46,753 bases of DNA from NCBI GenBank assembly GCA_028345095.1, contig JAOMCQ010000008.1, positions 1 to 46,753 on the forward strand, written 5' to 3'. The notes below the pieces were generated by a model. The model was not told the origin of the DNA and did not search any database. It was given only the letters and a program-made list of their open reading frames with translations. This DNA is from Candidatus Nitrosopelagicus sp. GTDB taxonomy: Archaea; Thermoproteota; Nitrososphaeria; Nitrososphaerales; Nitrosopumilaceae. The position numbers and the translations under genes are program-made. Positions 16,626-25,184 of this stretch are shown one piece after another (position 1 is the first letter of the stretch; each line of letters starts with the position of its first letter).

Positions 16626-18044
16626 TTATCCTTGTGCAGATGCTAATACAGCTGGGATTACTTCCCATAGAGGTAAAGCGCCGTTTTCAATTGCTGCATT
16701 TGCAACATCATCAGTACACATACAATGTACGTTCAATGCTGGATGTGAAATTGTATTCAATCCTGCTGGTGGAACTGCATCGTGTGGGTTACCTAATACA
16801 CCTGCATATGAACCTGCATCGACTGCACCTTGGACTACGCCAAGTGCGGTTGCGGTTTCATTTACTGGGTCTAATGGAAGACCTGCAACGAAGATAGTTG
16901 CTGCACCACTATAGATAGCTGCATAATCATGGTTAACTGCTGCGTAAACGCCAGGTTCATCAAAGACCATATCTACGATCATATTTTGTGAACCACCTAG
17001 TAACCATGTTTCAGTACCTTGTGCTTGAACTCTGTTACCTTGTACTACTCTGTCGATGATTTCACCGACAACGTGCCAGTATACTGGTTCATTACCTTGG
17101 TTTTCAATGAACATGCGAACATGTTCTCCAGTTGGTATGAAGAGTAGTTGTGATTGATGTTGTTTTAAGTCCATTGAATTCCATGGTTGTGCAACGAAGA
17201 TGTTCTTGTTTGCATCACCGAACATGAGTAAGTTATGGATTCCGTTTGGAACATAACCAAATGCTTGTCCGTTAACAACAGTTTGGGATGTGGAGTGTGC
17301 CATCATCTTTGACATGTCGTATGTACCAGCGTCAGTTAAGTACAACTGGTTGTATTGCAATTGGAACTCTAGTGCATCTGCATCATAGAATTGTTTGTCC
17401 TTTACAACTTCACCGCCCTCTAGTGCTGTTTTTTCCACCATTAGTCTTTTGTAACCATCGAGTGGGTCAACAATGGTGATACCATACATACCAGATAGTA
17501 CGTGTTGGTCCATTGCTGCAATGTTAACACCAGAGCAGTGATACTTGAAAACACCTGGGACTTCTGCAATAAAGCAGTACTCACCGGTTTCACCGATGTT
17601 TACTGCACCCATGTAAGGTTTTGATGACATTTGTGATGCATGCATATCGTTTCCGTGTTGAGTTACCTCATCACCTGGAATTGTCAATGTCATGTGTACA
17701 ACGTCACCTTGTGTAACTCTAAGGGTTGGTCCTGGTATTGTCTCACTGAATGTCATTGCACTGTAAGTGCCTGACAATGATGGGAGCTCTACGCTCACAC
17801 CAGTAAGGTCAAAGTTTACCACTGGACGACCTGAGTTTAACAAGTCTGCACATGGGCCTGCTGCATAAGCTTCAGGCATTACTAGTTCTAATCCACCCAT
17901 TGCTGCTACTTTTTTGATTGGGTCTGCATTGATTTCAAATGCTGATCCACCAACAGTTGGGGCAGTAAAAGAACTTCCGAATAGTGCGCCGCCCATAACT
18001 GCGATTGCAGCTACGGTCATGATAGTACTAATACGTCTATTCAT
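16626..18044 (-). CDS. nirK: Copper nitrite reductase (multicopper oxidase), NirK
   Basis: This exported two-cupredoxin-domain NirK reduces nitrite to NO and is associated with ammonia oxidation in these archaea. Numbered from the ATG at 18044 (472 aa): type 1 copper ligands His130, Cys170, His181 and Met186 (HVLSGM); type 2 ligands His135, His169 and His372 (VNHDY); catalytic Asp133 (HGNDMH) and His323 (WHVVG). All match known NirK, with a two-residue insertion between Cys170 and His181. A signal or anchor sequence follows MNRRISTIMTVAAI. About 80 residues extend beyond the second cupredoxin domain and include HCMC. The TATA box at 18067-18075 sits 27 nt before this ATG, so the longer frame up to 18107 is probably not translated. 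Base composition is richer in G+C than the neighbours, as in highly expressed genes. Confidence 0.93.
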   Translation of the reverse strand: MNRRISTIMTVAAIAVMGGALFGSSFTAPTVGGSAFEINADPIKKVAAMGGLELVMPEAYAAGPCADLLNSGRPVVNFDLTGVSVELPSLSGTYSAMTFSETIPGPTLRVTQGDVVHMTLTIPGDEVTQHGNDMHASQMSSKPYMGAVNIGETGEYCFIAEVPGVFKYHCSGVNIAAMDQHVLSGMYGITIVDPLDGYKRLMVEKTALEGGEVVKDKQFYDADALEFQLQYNQLYLTDAGTYDMSKMMAHSTSQTVVNGQAFGYVPNGIHNLLMFGDANKNIFVAQPWNSMDLKQHQSQLLFIPTGEHVRMFIENQGNEPVYWHVVGEIIDRVVQGNRVQAQGTETWLLGGSQNMIVDMVFDEPGVYAAVNHDYAAIYSGAATIFVAGLPLDPVNETATALGVVQGAVDAGSYAGVLGNPHDAVPPAGLNTISHPALNVHCMCTDDVANAAIENGALPLWEVIPAVLASAQG

Positions 18045-18066
18045 GTTCTTCGATGCTTGAACTAGA

Positions 18067-18075
18067 TTATATAAA
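18067..18075 (-). promoter_or_regulatory. TATA box of nirK
   Basis: On the minus strand the element reads TTTATATAA, centred 27 nt before the ATG at 18044. It lies inside the longer possible reading frame and therefore decides the start. Confidence 0.65.
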
Positions 18076-18179
18076 ACCTCCAGTTTTTTGACTTCTCTAC
18101 TACTCATTATGAGATCATAGAATCACAAGAAAATGATGTAAAAATATGAGGAAAAAAAGAAAAAATTCAATTTTTATTC

Positions 18180-19562
18180 ATGGATGTTTTAGATATTATA
18201 TTGAAGTACCGATCAGATAAAGATTCTCTAGGTCCAGTAAAAATTCCAGAAAATGCCTATTATGGCCCATTTACTGGAAGGGCAATCAAACAGTACAATG
18301 TAACAGGTAGACCATCTCATCGAAATTTGATCAAGTCATTTGTTATGATAAAACGTTCAGCAGCAGTTGCAAATATGAAGACAAAAGCAATTAACAAAAA
18401 ACAAGGGACTGAAATAGTCAAGGCGTGTGATAAAATTCTTTCAGGAAAATATATTGATCAATTTGTGGTTGACATGATAAACTCAGGTGCAGGAACAGCA
18501 TTCAACATGAATTCTAACGAAGTAATTACAAACGTTGCATTGAGAGGCTTAGGTAAAAAGCAAGGACAGTATGAATTTCTTCATCCAAATGATCATGTGA
18601 ACATGTCTCAATCAAGCAATGATACATATCCTACTGCAATGCACATGTCAATATTATTTTCATTCAAAGAAATGATTCCGGTAATTGATAAATTGATAAG
18701 ATCAATTAACAAAAAAGCAAAACAATTTTCTAAATATAAAAAACTTGGACGCACTCATTTGATGGACGCCCTTCCAGTTACACTTGGAAGTGAGTTTATA
18801 GCTTATTCAACCTCATTAACTAATGCAAAAAACCAAATTATTGCATCACAAAAAGAGTTGGAACAAATTGCATTAGGAGGTACTGCAGTAGGTAGTGGTG
18901 CAAATACACCTAAAGGATATAGGAAAACAGTAATTATTGAATTAAGTAAAATATCAAAATTATCACTTAAACCACAAAAAGATATGCAGTATGCATTACA
19001 AAGTAAATTTCCAGTTGCAAATGCATCATCTGCACTGAAAAATTTTGCAATTGAATTAGGTAAAGTTTCTAACGATGTTAGATTAATGGCATCGGGACCA
19101 ATTGCAGGTTTAGCAGAATTAGGAATTCCGGCAGTTCATGCAGGTTCATCAATCATGCCAGGAAAGGTAAATCCGTCTTTAGCAGAATGTATGAATATGA
19201 TTTGTTTTAGCATAATAGGAAATGATACCACAGTTTCATTTGCTGCACAAGCAGGTCAGTTTGAACTAAATGTTATGTTGCCAGGAATGTTAAAAGCAGT
19301 ATTAGATTCAACAGATATGCTAACGAACTTTTTACCAGTATTTTCTGCAAACCTAATTGATGGTTTAACTGCAAATCAGACAAGACTTAGAGAGAATATT
19401 GAAAATAGCCCAGTTATAGTAACACTACTTACACCAAAAATCGGATATCTAAAATCTGCAGAATTATTCAAAGAATCTCTAAAGACTGGAAAAACAATTA
19501 GAGAATTAGTCGTGTCAAAGAAATTGATGACAAATAAAGAAGTCAGTGTATTATTAGGTTAA
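18180..19562 (+). CDS. Class II fumarase / aspartase family enzyme
   Basis: The 460-residue protein belongs to the fumarase/aspartase superfamily. It has the three family regions: SGAGTAFNMNSNEV (about residue 102), LGGTAVGSGANTPKGY (about 238) and the signature GSSIMPGKVNP (about 323). The MPGKVNP form and QSSNDTYPTAMH resemble class II fumarase. The N-terminal DSLGPVKIPENAYYGPFT and the stretch IGNDTTVSFAAQAGQFELNVMLPG resemble aspartase (my comparison from memory). Fumarase, acting in the partial TCA/4-hydroxybutyrate network, is the more probable role. No C-terminal truncation is apparent. The methylthiotransferase gene follows after 1 nt, so they are one unit. Confidence 0.85.
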   Translation: MDVLDIILKYRSDKDSLGPVKIPENAYYGPFTGRAIKQYNVTGRPSHRNLIKSFVMIKRSAAVANMKTKAINKKQGTEIVKACDKILSGKYIDQFVVDMINSGAGTAFNMNSNEVITNVALRGLGKKQGQYEFLHPNDHVNMSQSSNDTYPTAMHMSILFSFKEMIPVIDKLIRSINKKAKQFSKYKKLGRTHLMDALPVTLGSEFIAYSTSLTNAKNQIIASQKELEQIALGGTAVGSGANTPKGYRKTVIIELSKISKLSLKPQKDMQYALQSKFPVANASSALKNFAIELGKVSNDVRLMASGPIAGLAELGIPAVHAGSSIMPGKVNPSLAECMNMICFSIIGNDTTVSFAAQAGQFELNVMLPGMLKAVLDSTDMLTNFLPVFSANLIDGLTANQTRLRENIENSPVIVTLLTPKIGYLKSAELFKESLKTGKTIRELVVSKKLMTNKEVSVLLG

Positions 19563-19563
19563 G

Positions 19564-20832
19564 ATGGCAAAAATTTGGGTGGAAGCTTATGGTTGTTCTG
19601 CCAGTTATTCAGACTCTGAAATGATTTCAGGCTTAATTGTTAATGGAGGACATATTTTAGCAGAAAATTCAGAGGATTCAGATCTCAATGTGATTGTAAC
19701 GTGTTCAGTAAAAGATGCAACTGCAGATAAAATGATTCGCAGAATTATGGATTCTAGTTCAAAACCTCTTGTTGTTGCAGGATGCCTGCCAAAAACAGAA
19801 CAAACCAAAGTAGAAAAATTTGCTCAAAATGCAAGTCTATTAGGTCCAAATTCAATTGGACAAACTCTCCAAGTCATTCAATCGACACTCAAAGGTAAAA
19901 AAACTATCGCATTGGAGGATTCAGATATTTCAAAGGTCGGATTACCAAAAATTCGTCTCAATCCAGCAGTAGGAATTGTTGAAATTGCAAGCGGATGCAT
20001 GAGTGAATGTACATTTTGCCAGACAAAAATATCAAAAGGAGATTTACAAAGTTACCGAATTGGAGATATTGTAAGACAAGTAAAAACAGAGTTGTCAGAT
20101 GGATGTTGTGAGGTATGGTTAACATCAACAGACAATGGATGTTATGGTTTTGATATTAATTCAGATTTACCAGAATTAGTAAATGCAGTATCACAGATTC
20201 CAGAAAAATTCTTTATGAGAGTGGGAATGATGAATCCAATGTATATGCCAAAAATCCGAGAAGAATTACTTAAGTCATTTGAAAGTGGTAAAGTTTTCAA
20301 ATTTTTGCATGTACCAGTTCAAAGTGGAAGTGATAAAGTTCTAAATGACATGAAAAGGGGACATACAGCAAAAACATTCAAAGATGTCACACAACGATTC
20401 AGAGAAAAGTTTGGTAAATTTACAATTTCAACTGACATCATAGTAGGATTTCCAACCGAAACTGAAGAAGATTTTCAGATGACTATGAAATTATTAGAAG
20501 AGACAAGACCAGATATTGGGAATTTATCAAGATACAGTCCAAGACCTGGAACAGATGCAGCAGAAATGGTACAAATTGATATGAAAGAAATGAAACGGAG
20601 AAGCAAAATGGCTTATGAATTAATCTGTAAAATTTCAAAAGAAAATAATGAAAAATGGATTGGATGGAAAGGAGAAGCAGTTTTTGATGAGGAATTCGAG
20701 AATCAGAAGAGAGGCAGAAATTTTGCTTATAAACCAATATTCGTAAATGAGGAGCCTAAGATTGGAGATATCAAAACAGTTGAGATTACGGATGCTACAG
20801 TTCATAGTCTAATTGGAAAAATAGTCAAGTAA
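19564..20832 (+). CDS. tRNA threonylcarbamoyladenosine methylthiotransferase (CDKAL1/e-MtaB type)
   Basis: This 422-residue radical-SAM enzyme of the MiaB/RimO/MtaB family most resembles the archaeal/eukaryotic CDKAL1 branch, which makes ms2t6A at position 37 of tRNA. The N-terminal UPF0004 domain supplies cluster cysteines in VEAYGCSAS, IVTCSVKD and VAGCLPK. The radical-SAM motif CxxxCxxC is in GCMSECTFCQTKI near residue 143. A HVPVQSGSDKVLNDMKRGHT block and a C-terminal TRAM-like domain (about 360-422) follow. It needs Fe-S clusters, so it is a likely client of the Suf system. It starts 1 nt after the fumarase-like gene. Confidence 0.93.
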   Translation: MAKIWVEAYGCSASYSDSEMISGLIVNGGHILAENSEDSDLNVIVTCSVKDATADKMIRRIMDSSSKPLVVAGCLPKTEQTKVEKFAQNASLLGPNSIGQTLQVIQSTLKGKKTIALEDSDISKVGLPKIRLNPAVGIVEIASGCMSECTFCQTKISKGDLQSYRIGDIVRQVKTELSDGCCEVWLTSTDNGCYGFDINSDLPELVNAVSQIPEKFFMRVGMMNPMYMPKIREELLKSFESGKVFKFLHVPVQSGSDKVLNDMKRGHTAKTFKDVTQRFREKFGKFTISTDIIVGFPTETEEDFQMTMKLLEETRPDIGNLSRYSPRPGTDAAEMVQIDMKEMKRRSKMAYELICKISKENNEKWIGWKGEAVFDEEFENQKRGRNFAYKPIFVNEEPKIGDIKTVEITDATVHSLIGKIVK

Positions 20833-20910
20833 AAGGACTCAAGAATTTTAGATCGGAATTATAATCAAAACTAAGTAAAGAGTTTTTTATCAGAAATTGC
20901 GATACTGTAC

Positions 20911-21855
20911 ATGACTTTTGAAGTAAAAGAGCCAGTATTAGTTATAGGCTTAGGAGGAGCAGGAATAAAATTAGCCTCAGAAATTAGAGAGATCCTAGGC
21001 GCAGATTCATTAAAAATTAGTCAGGATAAAAAAGACATTTCAGAGCATAATTCGATTCATATCACAACAAAATCAATCATTAATCCATCAGTACAATTGA
21101 TTCGAGGTTGTGCAATGGAACAAAGTGAAAAAATTTCAGAACATATGAGTACATATGAGACAGTCATAATCATTGCAAATCTTGCTGGGAAATCAGGAGC
21201 CGCATTAGCACCAGTGATATCTTCAATTTGTAAAGAACAAAACAAAAATGTCCTATCATTTGCAATAATGCCTTTCAAGTTTGAAAAAGATAGAATTTTC
21301 CAGTCTGGAATTTCATTGAAGAGATTGAGAATGAATTCAGATTCTACAATAATAATTGATAATGATGCAGTATTGGATAGTAACCCAGATCTAACTGCAG
21401 AAAAATGTTATGATATAACAAATGATGCAATAAAATGTCTTTCAACATCAATCAAATCATCGTCATTAACAGATGAGACCAATATAATGTCAACATCACG
21501 TAATGTAAAAAATATGGAAGATTCAGTAAAGAATTCAATCAGAATGCTATATGAAGATGCACCACCAAATAGTATCAAACGTTCAATGTTGTATGTTTAC
21601 GGAGCAAGTAAAATTCCAGTCGGAGTAATAAACTCAATTTCAAATATACTTGGTAAAATTTTTGATGAGAATAATTCTCAAGTAGACATGTCAACATCTG
21701 GAAACACAAACGTTGTACTCTTAAGTGCAATTGCAGGAGAAACACGTTTTGATAAATATGATCCATTAGGAATAATTTCAAAGGATAAGATGTTAGACTG
21801 GGATGAACCAGAAACTAGTTTTAATTGTGAATTAGATCTAACACAAATAGAGTAA
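20911..21855 (+). CDS. Highly divergent FtsZ/tubulin-like GTPase
   Basis: The 314-residue protein has an FtsZ-like N-terminal phosphate loop VIGLGGAGIKLASEI (glycines 13-18) and overall FtsZ/tubulin order. The tubulin signature GGGTGTG is replaced by LAGKSGAALAPVIS (about 91-104), and no NxDxxD synergy loop is visible. GTP hydrolysis on polymerisation is therefore doubtful. Thaumarchaea divide with ESCRT-like Cdv proteins and keep a divergent FtsZ homologue. I recall the Nitrosopumilus FtsZ homologue gene lying close to nirK, as here. A TTTTTTA box lies about 25 nt upstream of the ATG. Its real role is unknown. Confidence 0.75.
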   Translation: MTFEVKEPVLVIGLGGAGIKLASEIREILGADSLKISQDKKDISEHNSIHITTKSIINPSVQLIRGCAMEQSEKISEHMSTYETVIIIANLAGKSGAALAPVISSICKEQNKNVLSFAIMPFKFEKDRIFQSGISLKRLRMNSDSTIIIDNDAVLDSNPDLTAEKCYDITNDAIKCLSTSIKSSSLTDETNIMSTSRNVKNMEDSVKNSIRMLYEDAPPNSIKRSMLYVYGASKIPVGVINSISNILGKIFDENNSQVDMSTSGNTNVVLLSAIAGETRFDKYDPLGIISKDKMLDWDEPETSFNCELDLTQIE

Positions 21856-21861
21856 ATAATT

Positions 21862-22437
21862 TTATTCTTTAGCTTTTGGTTTTGATTCTTTAGCTTTTGG
21901 TGCTTCTGCTTTAGCTTTTGATTCTTTAGCTTTTGGTGCTTCTGCTTTAGCTTTTGGTTCTTTAGCTTTTGGTTCTTCTGCTTTTGGTTCTTCTGCTTTT
22001 GGTTTAGCTACTTTCTTTTTTGGTTCTTCTGCTTTTGGTTTTGATTCTTTAGCTTTTGGTGCTTCTGCTTTAAGAGTCTCTTCTGTTACTTCAATTGCAT
22101 CAGTGTCATCTGTTTGAGGTTCAACTTTTTGCTCAATCTCAGGAGATTTCTTTGAATCTTTTTCATCGGATTCTGCATCATCTTGATAATTAGTAACTAA
22201 AATGTAGCCATCATCAGTCTTTGTCAATTTAACACGAATTTTACGTGGAGGACTTCTGACACCTTTAGACCAAATTAAATGTGCAACTTCTTCATCAATC
22301 TTAATTTCTTGTGTTTTCATATGCTTTCTGGCAAATTCACGAATCATGTTAATTGCTCTAACAGCTCTATGTTGACTTTGAGAAAGAAGCACTTTTCCTA
22401 AAGGAATTGTGTATACACGTTCAAGTTCTTGTGACAA
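21862..22437 (-). CDS. rpl31e: Ribosomal protein eL31 with long KAE/P-rich C-terminal extension
   Basis: Residues 1-85 are a normal eL31: ERVYTIPLGKVLLSQSQHRA, RAINMIREFARKHMK, EVAHLIWSKGVRSPPRKIRV. From about residue 85 to 191 an extension follows, first acidic and then Lys/Ala/Glu/Pro repeats such as APKAKESKPKAEEPK, like a histone-H1 tail. Ordinary archaeal eL31 is about 90 residues. The start is TTG at 22437, directly after the eL39 stop. A strong Shine-Dalgarno GGAGGT lies 7 nt before it (minus strand of 22445-22450), and no ATG exists before residue 31. It converges on the FtsZ-like gene, 6 bp away. Confidence 0.92.
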   Translation of the reverse strand: MSQELERVYTIPLGKVLLSQSQHRAVRAINMIREFARKHMKTQEIKIDEEVAHLIWSKGVRSPPRKIRVKLTKTDDGYILVTNYQDDAESDEKDSKKSPEIEQKVEPQTDDTDAIEVTEETLKAEAPKAKESKPKAEEPKKKVAKPKAEEPKAEEPKAKEPKAKAEAPKAKESKAKAEAPKAKESKPKAKE

Positions 22438-22596
22438 CTATCCAACCTCCACATCAGTTCTACGCCATGCTCTAGCCTTCGGATTAGTTCTAACTGAACG
22501 TTTTGTCTTTAGAATAACCCATGCCGGGACAGCAGATGCTTGTTTTGTTTTCTTGATTAATCTGATTTTTCTTGCAGATGTCTTTCTAGCTCCCAT
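22438..22596 (-). CDS. rpl39e: Ribosomal protein eL39 (L39e)
   Basis: This 52-residue, strongly basic protein reads MGARKTSARKIRLIKKTKQA and continues with AVPAWVILKTKR and NPKARAWRR. These are the hallmarks of eL39, which lines the exit tunnel of the large subunit. The ATG at 22596 is 27 nt from a TTTAAAA box, so the message is probably leaderless. The TAG stop is followed at once by the TTG of eL31, giving the usual archaeal eL39-eL31 pair. The eIF6 gene that often follows this pair in archaea is not present here. Confidence 0.95.
   Translation of the reverse strand: MGARKTSARKIRLIKKTKQASAVPAWVILKTKRSVRTNPKARAWRRTDVEVG
22444..22450 (-). promoter_or_regulatory. Shine-Dalgarno site that sets the eL31 TTG start
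   Basis: On the minus strand the site reads GGAGGTT, inside the last codons of eL39. It ends about 7 nt before the TTG at 22437. This is a full anti-16S match in a genome where first genes are mostly leaderless, and it supports internal initiation by coupling. Confidence 0.7.
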
Positions 22597-22620
22597 GAAA
22601 TTTGAAACCAATTTTCCTCT

Positions 22621-22627
22621 TTTTAAA
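22621..22627 (-). promoter_or_regulatory. TATA-like box of the eL39-eL31 unit
   Basis: On the minus strand the element reads TTTAAAA, centred about 27 nt before the eL39 ATG. Confidence 0.5.
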
Positions 22628-22644
22628 TCAAGCGTGGTTTTGTG

Positions 22645-25146
22645 TTATAAAACAAAGTATTCTGCTTCTGGATGATGGACAACTATTGCTGCAGTTGATT
22701 GCTCAGGAATGATTTGTCCAGATTCTGTTAACTCCATACCAGATTTTTCCCCATGAATTAATTTCCATACAAGATGTTGTTGAGTCGTATCAGGGCAACT
22801 TGGATATCCCCAACTGTATCTTAAACCACCTTTATGAGATAATCCTAATTCAGTTTTAATTTTCTGATTAATCCATTCTGCCATTGCCTCTGCTGTTTCA
22901 ACAGCAAGACCATGCAAATAATATGCATCAGTATATTTGTCCTCGTTATCCCATTTTTCAATTAATTCAGCAGCTTTTGTACCAACAGTTACAGATTGGA
23001 ATGCAACAATATCATTTTCACCAAAGTAATCTGTTAAACACAGATGTTTAGTTTTTGATGAACGAGGAAAATCAAATATTACATTTTGACCATCCAATCC
23101 ATCTACAACTAATTTATCATCACGATTATGACATGAAAAATATCCATACACAGCTTGTGGTTCAAAGAGATTATCATTTATCACACGTTGTTTCCACTCC
23201 TCAAGAAGTTTTTCAGGATCATCAATAGTATCAGTTTTTGAATTTCCTTTGATACCCCAAGATAACTTGAAGAGTGATTTTTTATTTAGATAGTTCCAAA
23301 TTTCGTTTAGATCAAAATCTTCAGATTTCAGTCTGATGACATCATGGAGTTTTGGTGGAGTTGGAGGAGAAATAGGTTTTACATCACTTCTAGGAAGATC
23401 CTCAGATGCGATTTGTTTAACTTTATTTTCTTCCCATTTGGATAGTTTTTCTTTCCAATTACTAACAAACTCATCCTTTTCTTCAGATACTAATTTGTCC
23501 ATTGTTTTAAGGCCATCAAACATAGTTCCACAATAAAAGAGTCCAGGCTCATAAATTCCATCTTGTTTTGCAATTCGATTAATGTAATTGCTGTTTATTG
23601 CAGCACCGCCACATAGTACTGGAATATTAACATCAGTTTTTCTTGCATGTTCAACAAAAAATTGCATTTGTTTTGAGGTAGATACCAACAAAGCTGATAA
23701 TCCAACTGCATCAGGTTTGACTTCTTTAATTTTTTCAACAAATTTTTGGAGTGGTACTTGTTTACCTAGATCATGTACAGTATAACCATTATTTTCAAAA
23801 ATTGTTTTTACCAAATTTTTTCCAATATCATGTACATCACCATAAACTGTACCTAAAACTAGAATTCCCTTACTAGTTCCCTCTTCTTTTAGAAGATATT
23901 TTTCTAATTCTTTAACTGCAGCCTTCATGCATTCTGCAGATTTGAGTACAAATGGAAGAATTAATTCTCCAGCGCCAAATTTGTCACCAACAATTTTCAT
24001 AGCAGGTAAAAGATCCTCATTTAATGTTTGAATAGCACCTTGATGGGTGATTTCCTTACTAGCATTAATTGATAAAATTCCATCATTATCAGTTAGTAGA
24101 TCTTTCTCAGATAATTTTTCAGCAATAGCAGAGACCACATCATTTTGAATTCCATCTTTAAGACGATTAATTATTCTGAAGTTTGAACGTTTACCAGCAG
24201 GCCAGGATGGATCAACATCAACTTTCTTTTTTTGTGATGTGGAGTCTTGACTAATATTTTCAAAATGAGAAATTAGATCAGATAATGCATTTGAATGAGT
24301 ATTAAAAATTAAATCTTCTACAAGTTTTCTTTCTTTTTCATCAATTTCAGTATAAGGCGTTATTTCTCGTGCATTAACAATAGCACTATCAAGACCTGCT
24401 TGAACTGCATGATATAGGAATACAGAATTTAAAACACGTCGTGTTTGTGGAGCCAAACCAAAACTAATGTTACTCAATCCAAGAGTGGTAAATGAATTTG
24501 GGAATCTTTCTTTAACAAGTTTAATTCCTTCCAAAGTATTTTTTCCAGCATCAAGAAATTCATCCTCACCAGTTGCAAGTGTGAAAGTTAAGACATCAAA
24601 GATGAATTGGTCTGCACGTAAACCATATTTTTTTCCAGATTTATATAATAATTCTGCAGTTTCAACCTTTTGAGTTGGAGTTTTTGCCATTCCTTCAGGT
24701 CCAATACACAATGCAATGGCTGGAAGTCCATATTTTGCCATTAAAGGGGCTAATGCTTTGAATCGACTTCCATCACCTTCTAAATTAATTGAATTGATAA
24801 TGGGTTTACCAGGAATTTGTTCAATTGCAGATTCAATTACTTCAGGATCTGTAGAATCAATTACAAGAGGCGCATCGATCTCGAGACTCAGACTTTTTAC
24901 TAATTTCAGAATGAATGCTTTTTCATCTGAACGTTCAGTTGTTGCCACACAGACATCAATGCAATGAGCACCATCTTCAACTTGATTTCTTGCAAGATCA
25001 ACTAACCCATCAAAATCATCATTTAGAACAAGCTGTTTTGCTTTTTTTGAACCCTGTGTGTTTAATCGTTCTCCAATGATAAGAGGTCCTACCTCTTGTT
25101 TCAGATCAACAGATTTTATTGATGAGCTTATTCTAGGCTTTAACAT
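22645..25146 (-). CDS. metH: Cobalamin-dependent methionine synthase, pterin/B12/activation domains
   Basis: The 833-residue protein carries MetH domains 2-4. The pterin-binding barrel (about 20-290) begins LIIGERLNTQGSK. The cobalamin-binding module (about 330-560) has the cap helices and the DxHxxG motif at Asp437-His439 (GDVHDIGKNL). The C-terminal SAM-binding reactivation domain (about 610-833) has LRYSWGYPSCPDTTQQHLVW. The homocysteine domain is absent and is encoded separately just upstream (25185-26135), 38 bp away. Together they remethylate homocysteine from methyl-tetrahydropterin. The presence of the activation domain indicates a SAM-rescued, true B12 enzyme. It starts with an ATG. 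Confidence 0.95.
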   Translation of the reverse strand: MLKPRISSSIKSVDLKQEVGPLIIGERLNTQGSKKAKQLVLNDDFDGLVDLARNQVEDGAHCIDVCVATTERSDEKAFILKLVKSLSLEIDAPLVIDSTDPEVIESAIEQIPGKPIINSINLEGDGSRFKALAPLMAKYGLPAIALCIGPEGMAKTPTQKVETAELLYKSGKKYGLRADQFIFDVLTFTLATGEDEFLDAGKNTLEGIKLVKERFPNSFTTLGLSNISFGLAPQTRRVLNSVFLYHAVQAGLDSAIVNAREITPYTEIDEKERKLVEDLIFNTHSNALSDLISHFENISQDSTSQKKKVDVDPSWPAGKRSNFRIINRLKDGIQNDVVSAIAEKLSEKDLLTDNDGILSINASKEITHQGAIQTLNEDLLPAMKIVGDKFGAGELILPFVLKSAECMKAAVKELEKYLLKEEGTSKGILVLGTVYGDVHDIGKNLVKTIFENNGYTVHDLGKQVPLQKFVEKIKEVKPDAVGLSALLVSTSKQMQFFVEHARKTDVNIPVLCGGAAINSNYINRIAKQDGIYEPGLFYCGTMFDGLKTMDKLVSEEKDEFVSNWKEKLSKWEENKVKQIASEDLPRSDVKPISPPTPPKLHDVIRLKSEDFDLNEIWNYLNKKSLFKLSWGIKGNSKTDTIDDPEKLLEEWKQRVINDNLFEPQAVYGYFSCHNRDDKLVVDGLDGQNVIFDFPRSSKTKHLCLTDYFGENDIVAFQSVTVGTKAAELIEKWDNEDKYTDAYYLHGLAVETAEAMAEWINQKIKTELGLSHKGGLRYSWGYPSCPDTTQQHLVWKLIHGEKSGMELTESGQIIPEQSTAAIVVHHPEAEYFVL

Positions 25147-25184
25147 GTATATTTTTAAAATAAATTTTGTAAATACTTATCTCA

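Noticed and set aside
16546-16914. Plus-strand open frames opposite nirK (also 16634-16897 and 17288-17479)
   Set aside because: They lie antisense to a gene with all copper ligands intact and are open only because nirK is strongly codon-biased and higher in GC.
16626-18044. Horizontal transfer of nirK because of higher GC
   Set aside because: NirK is a normal thaumarchaeal gene here and the shift fits codon bias for high expression.
25147-25184. Frameshift or pseudogene splitting metH
   Set aside because: Both parts begin and end at domain borders, have intact active-site residues and own start codons, so the split looks natural.
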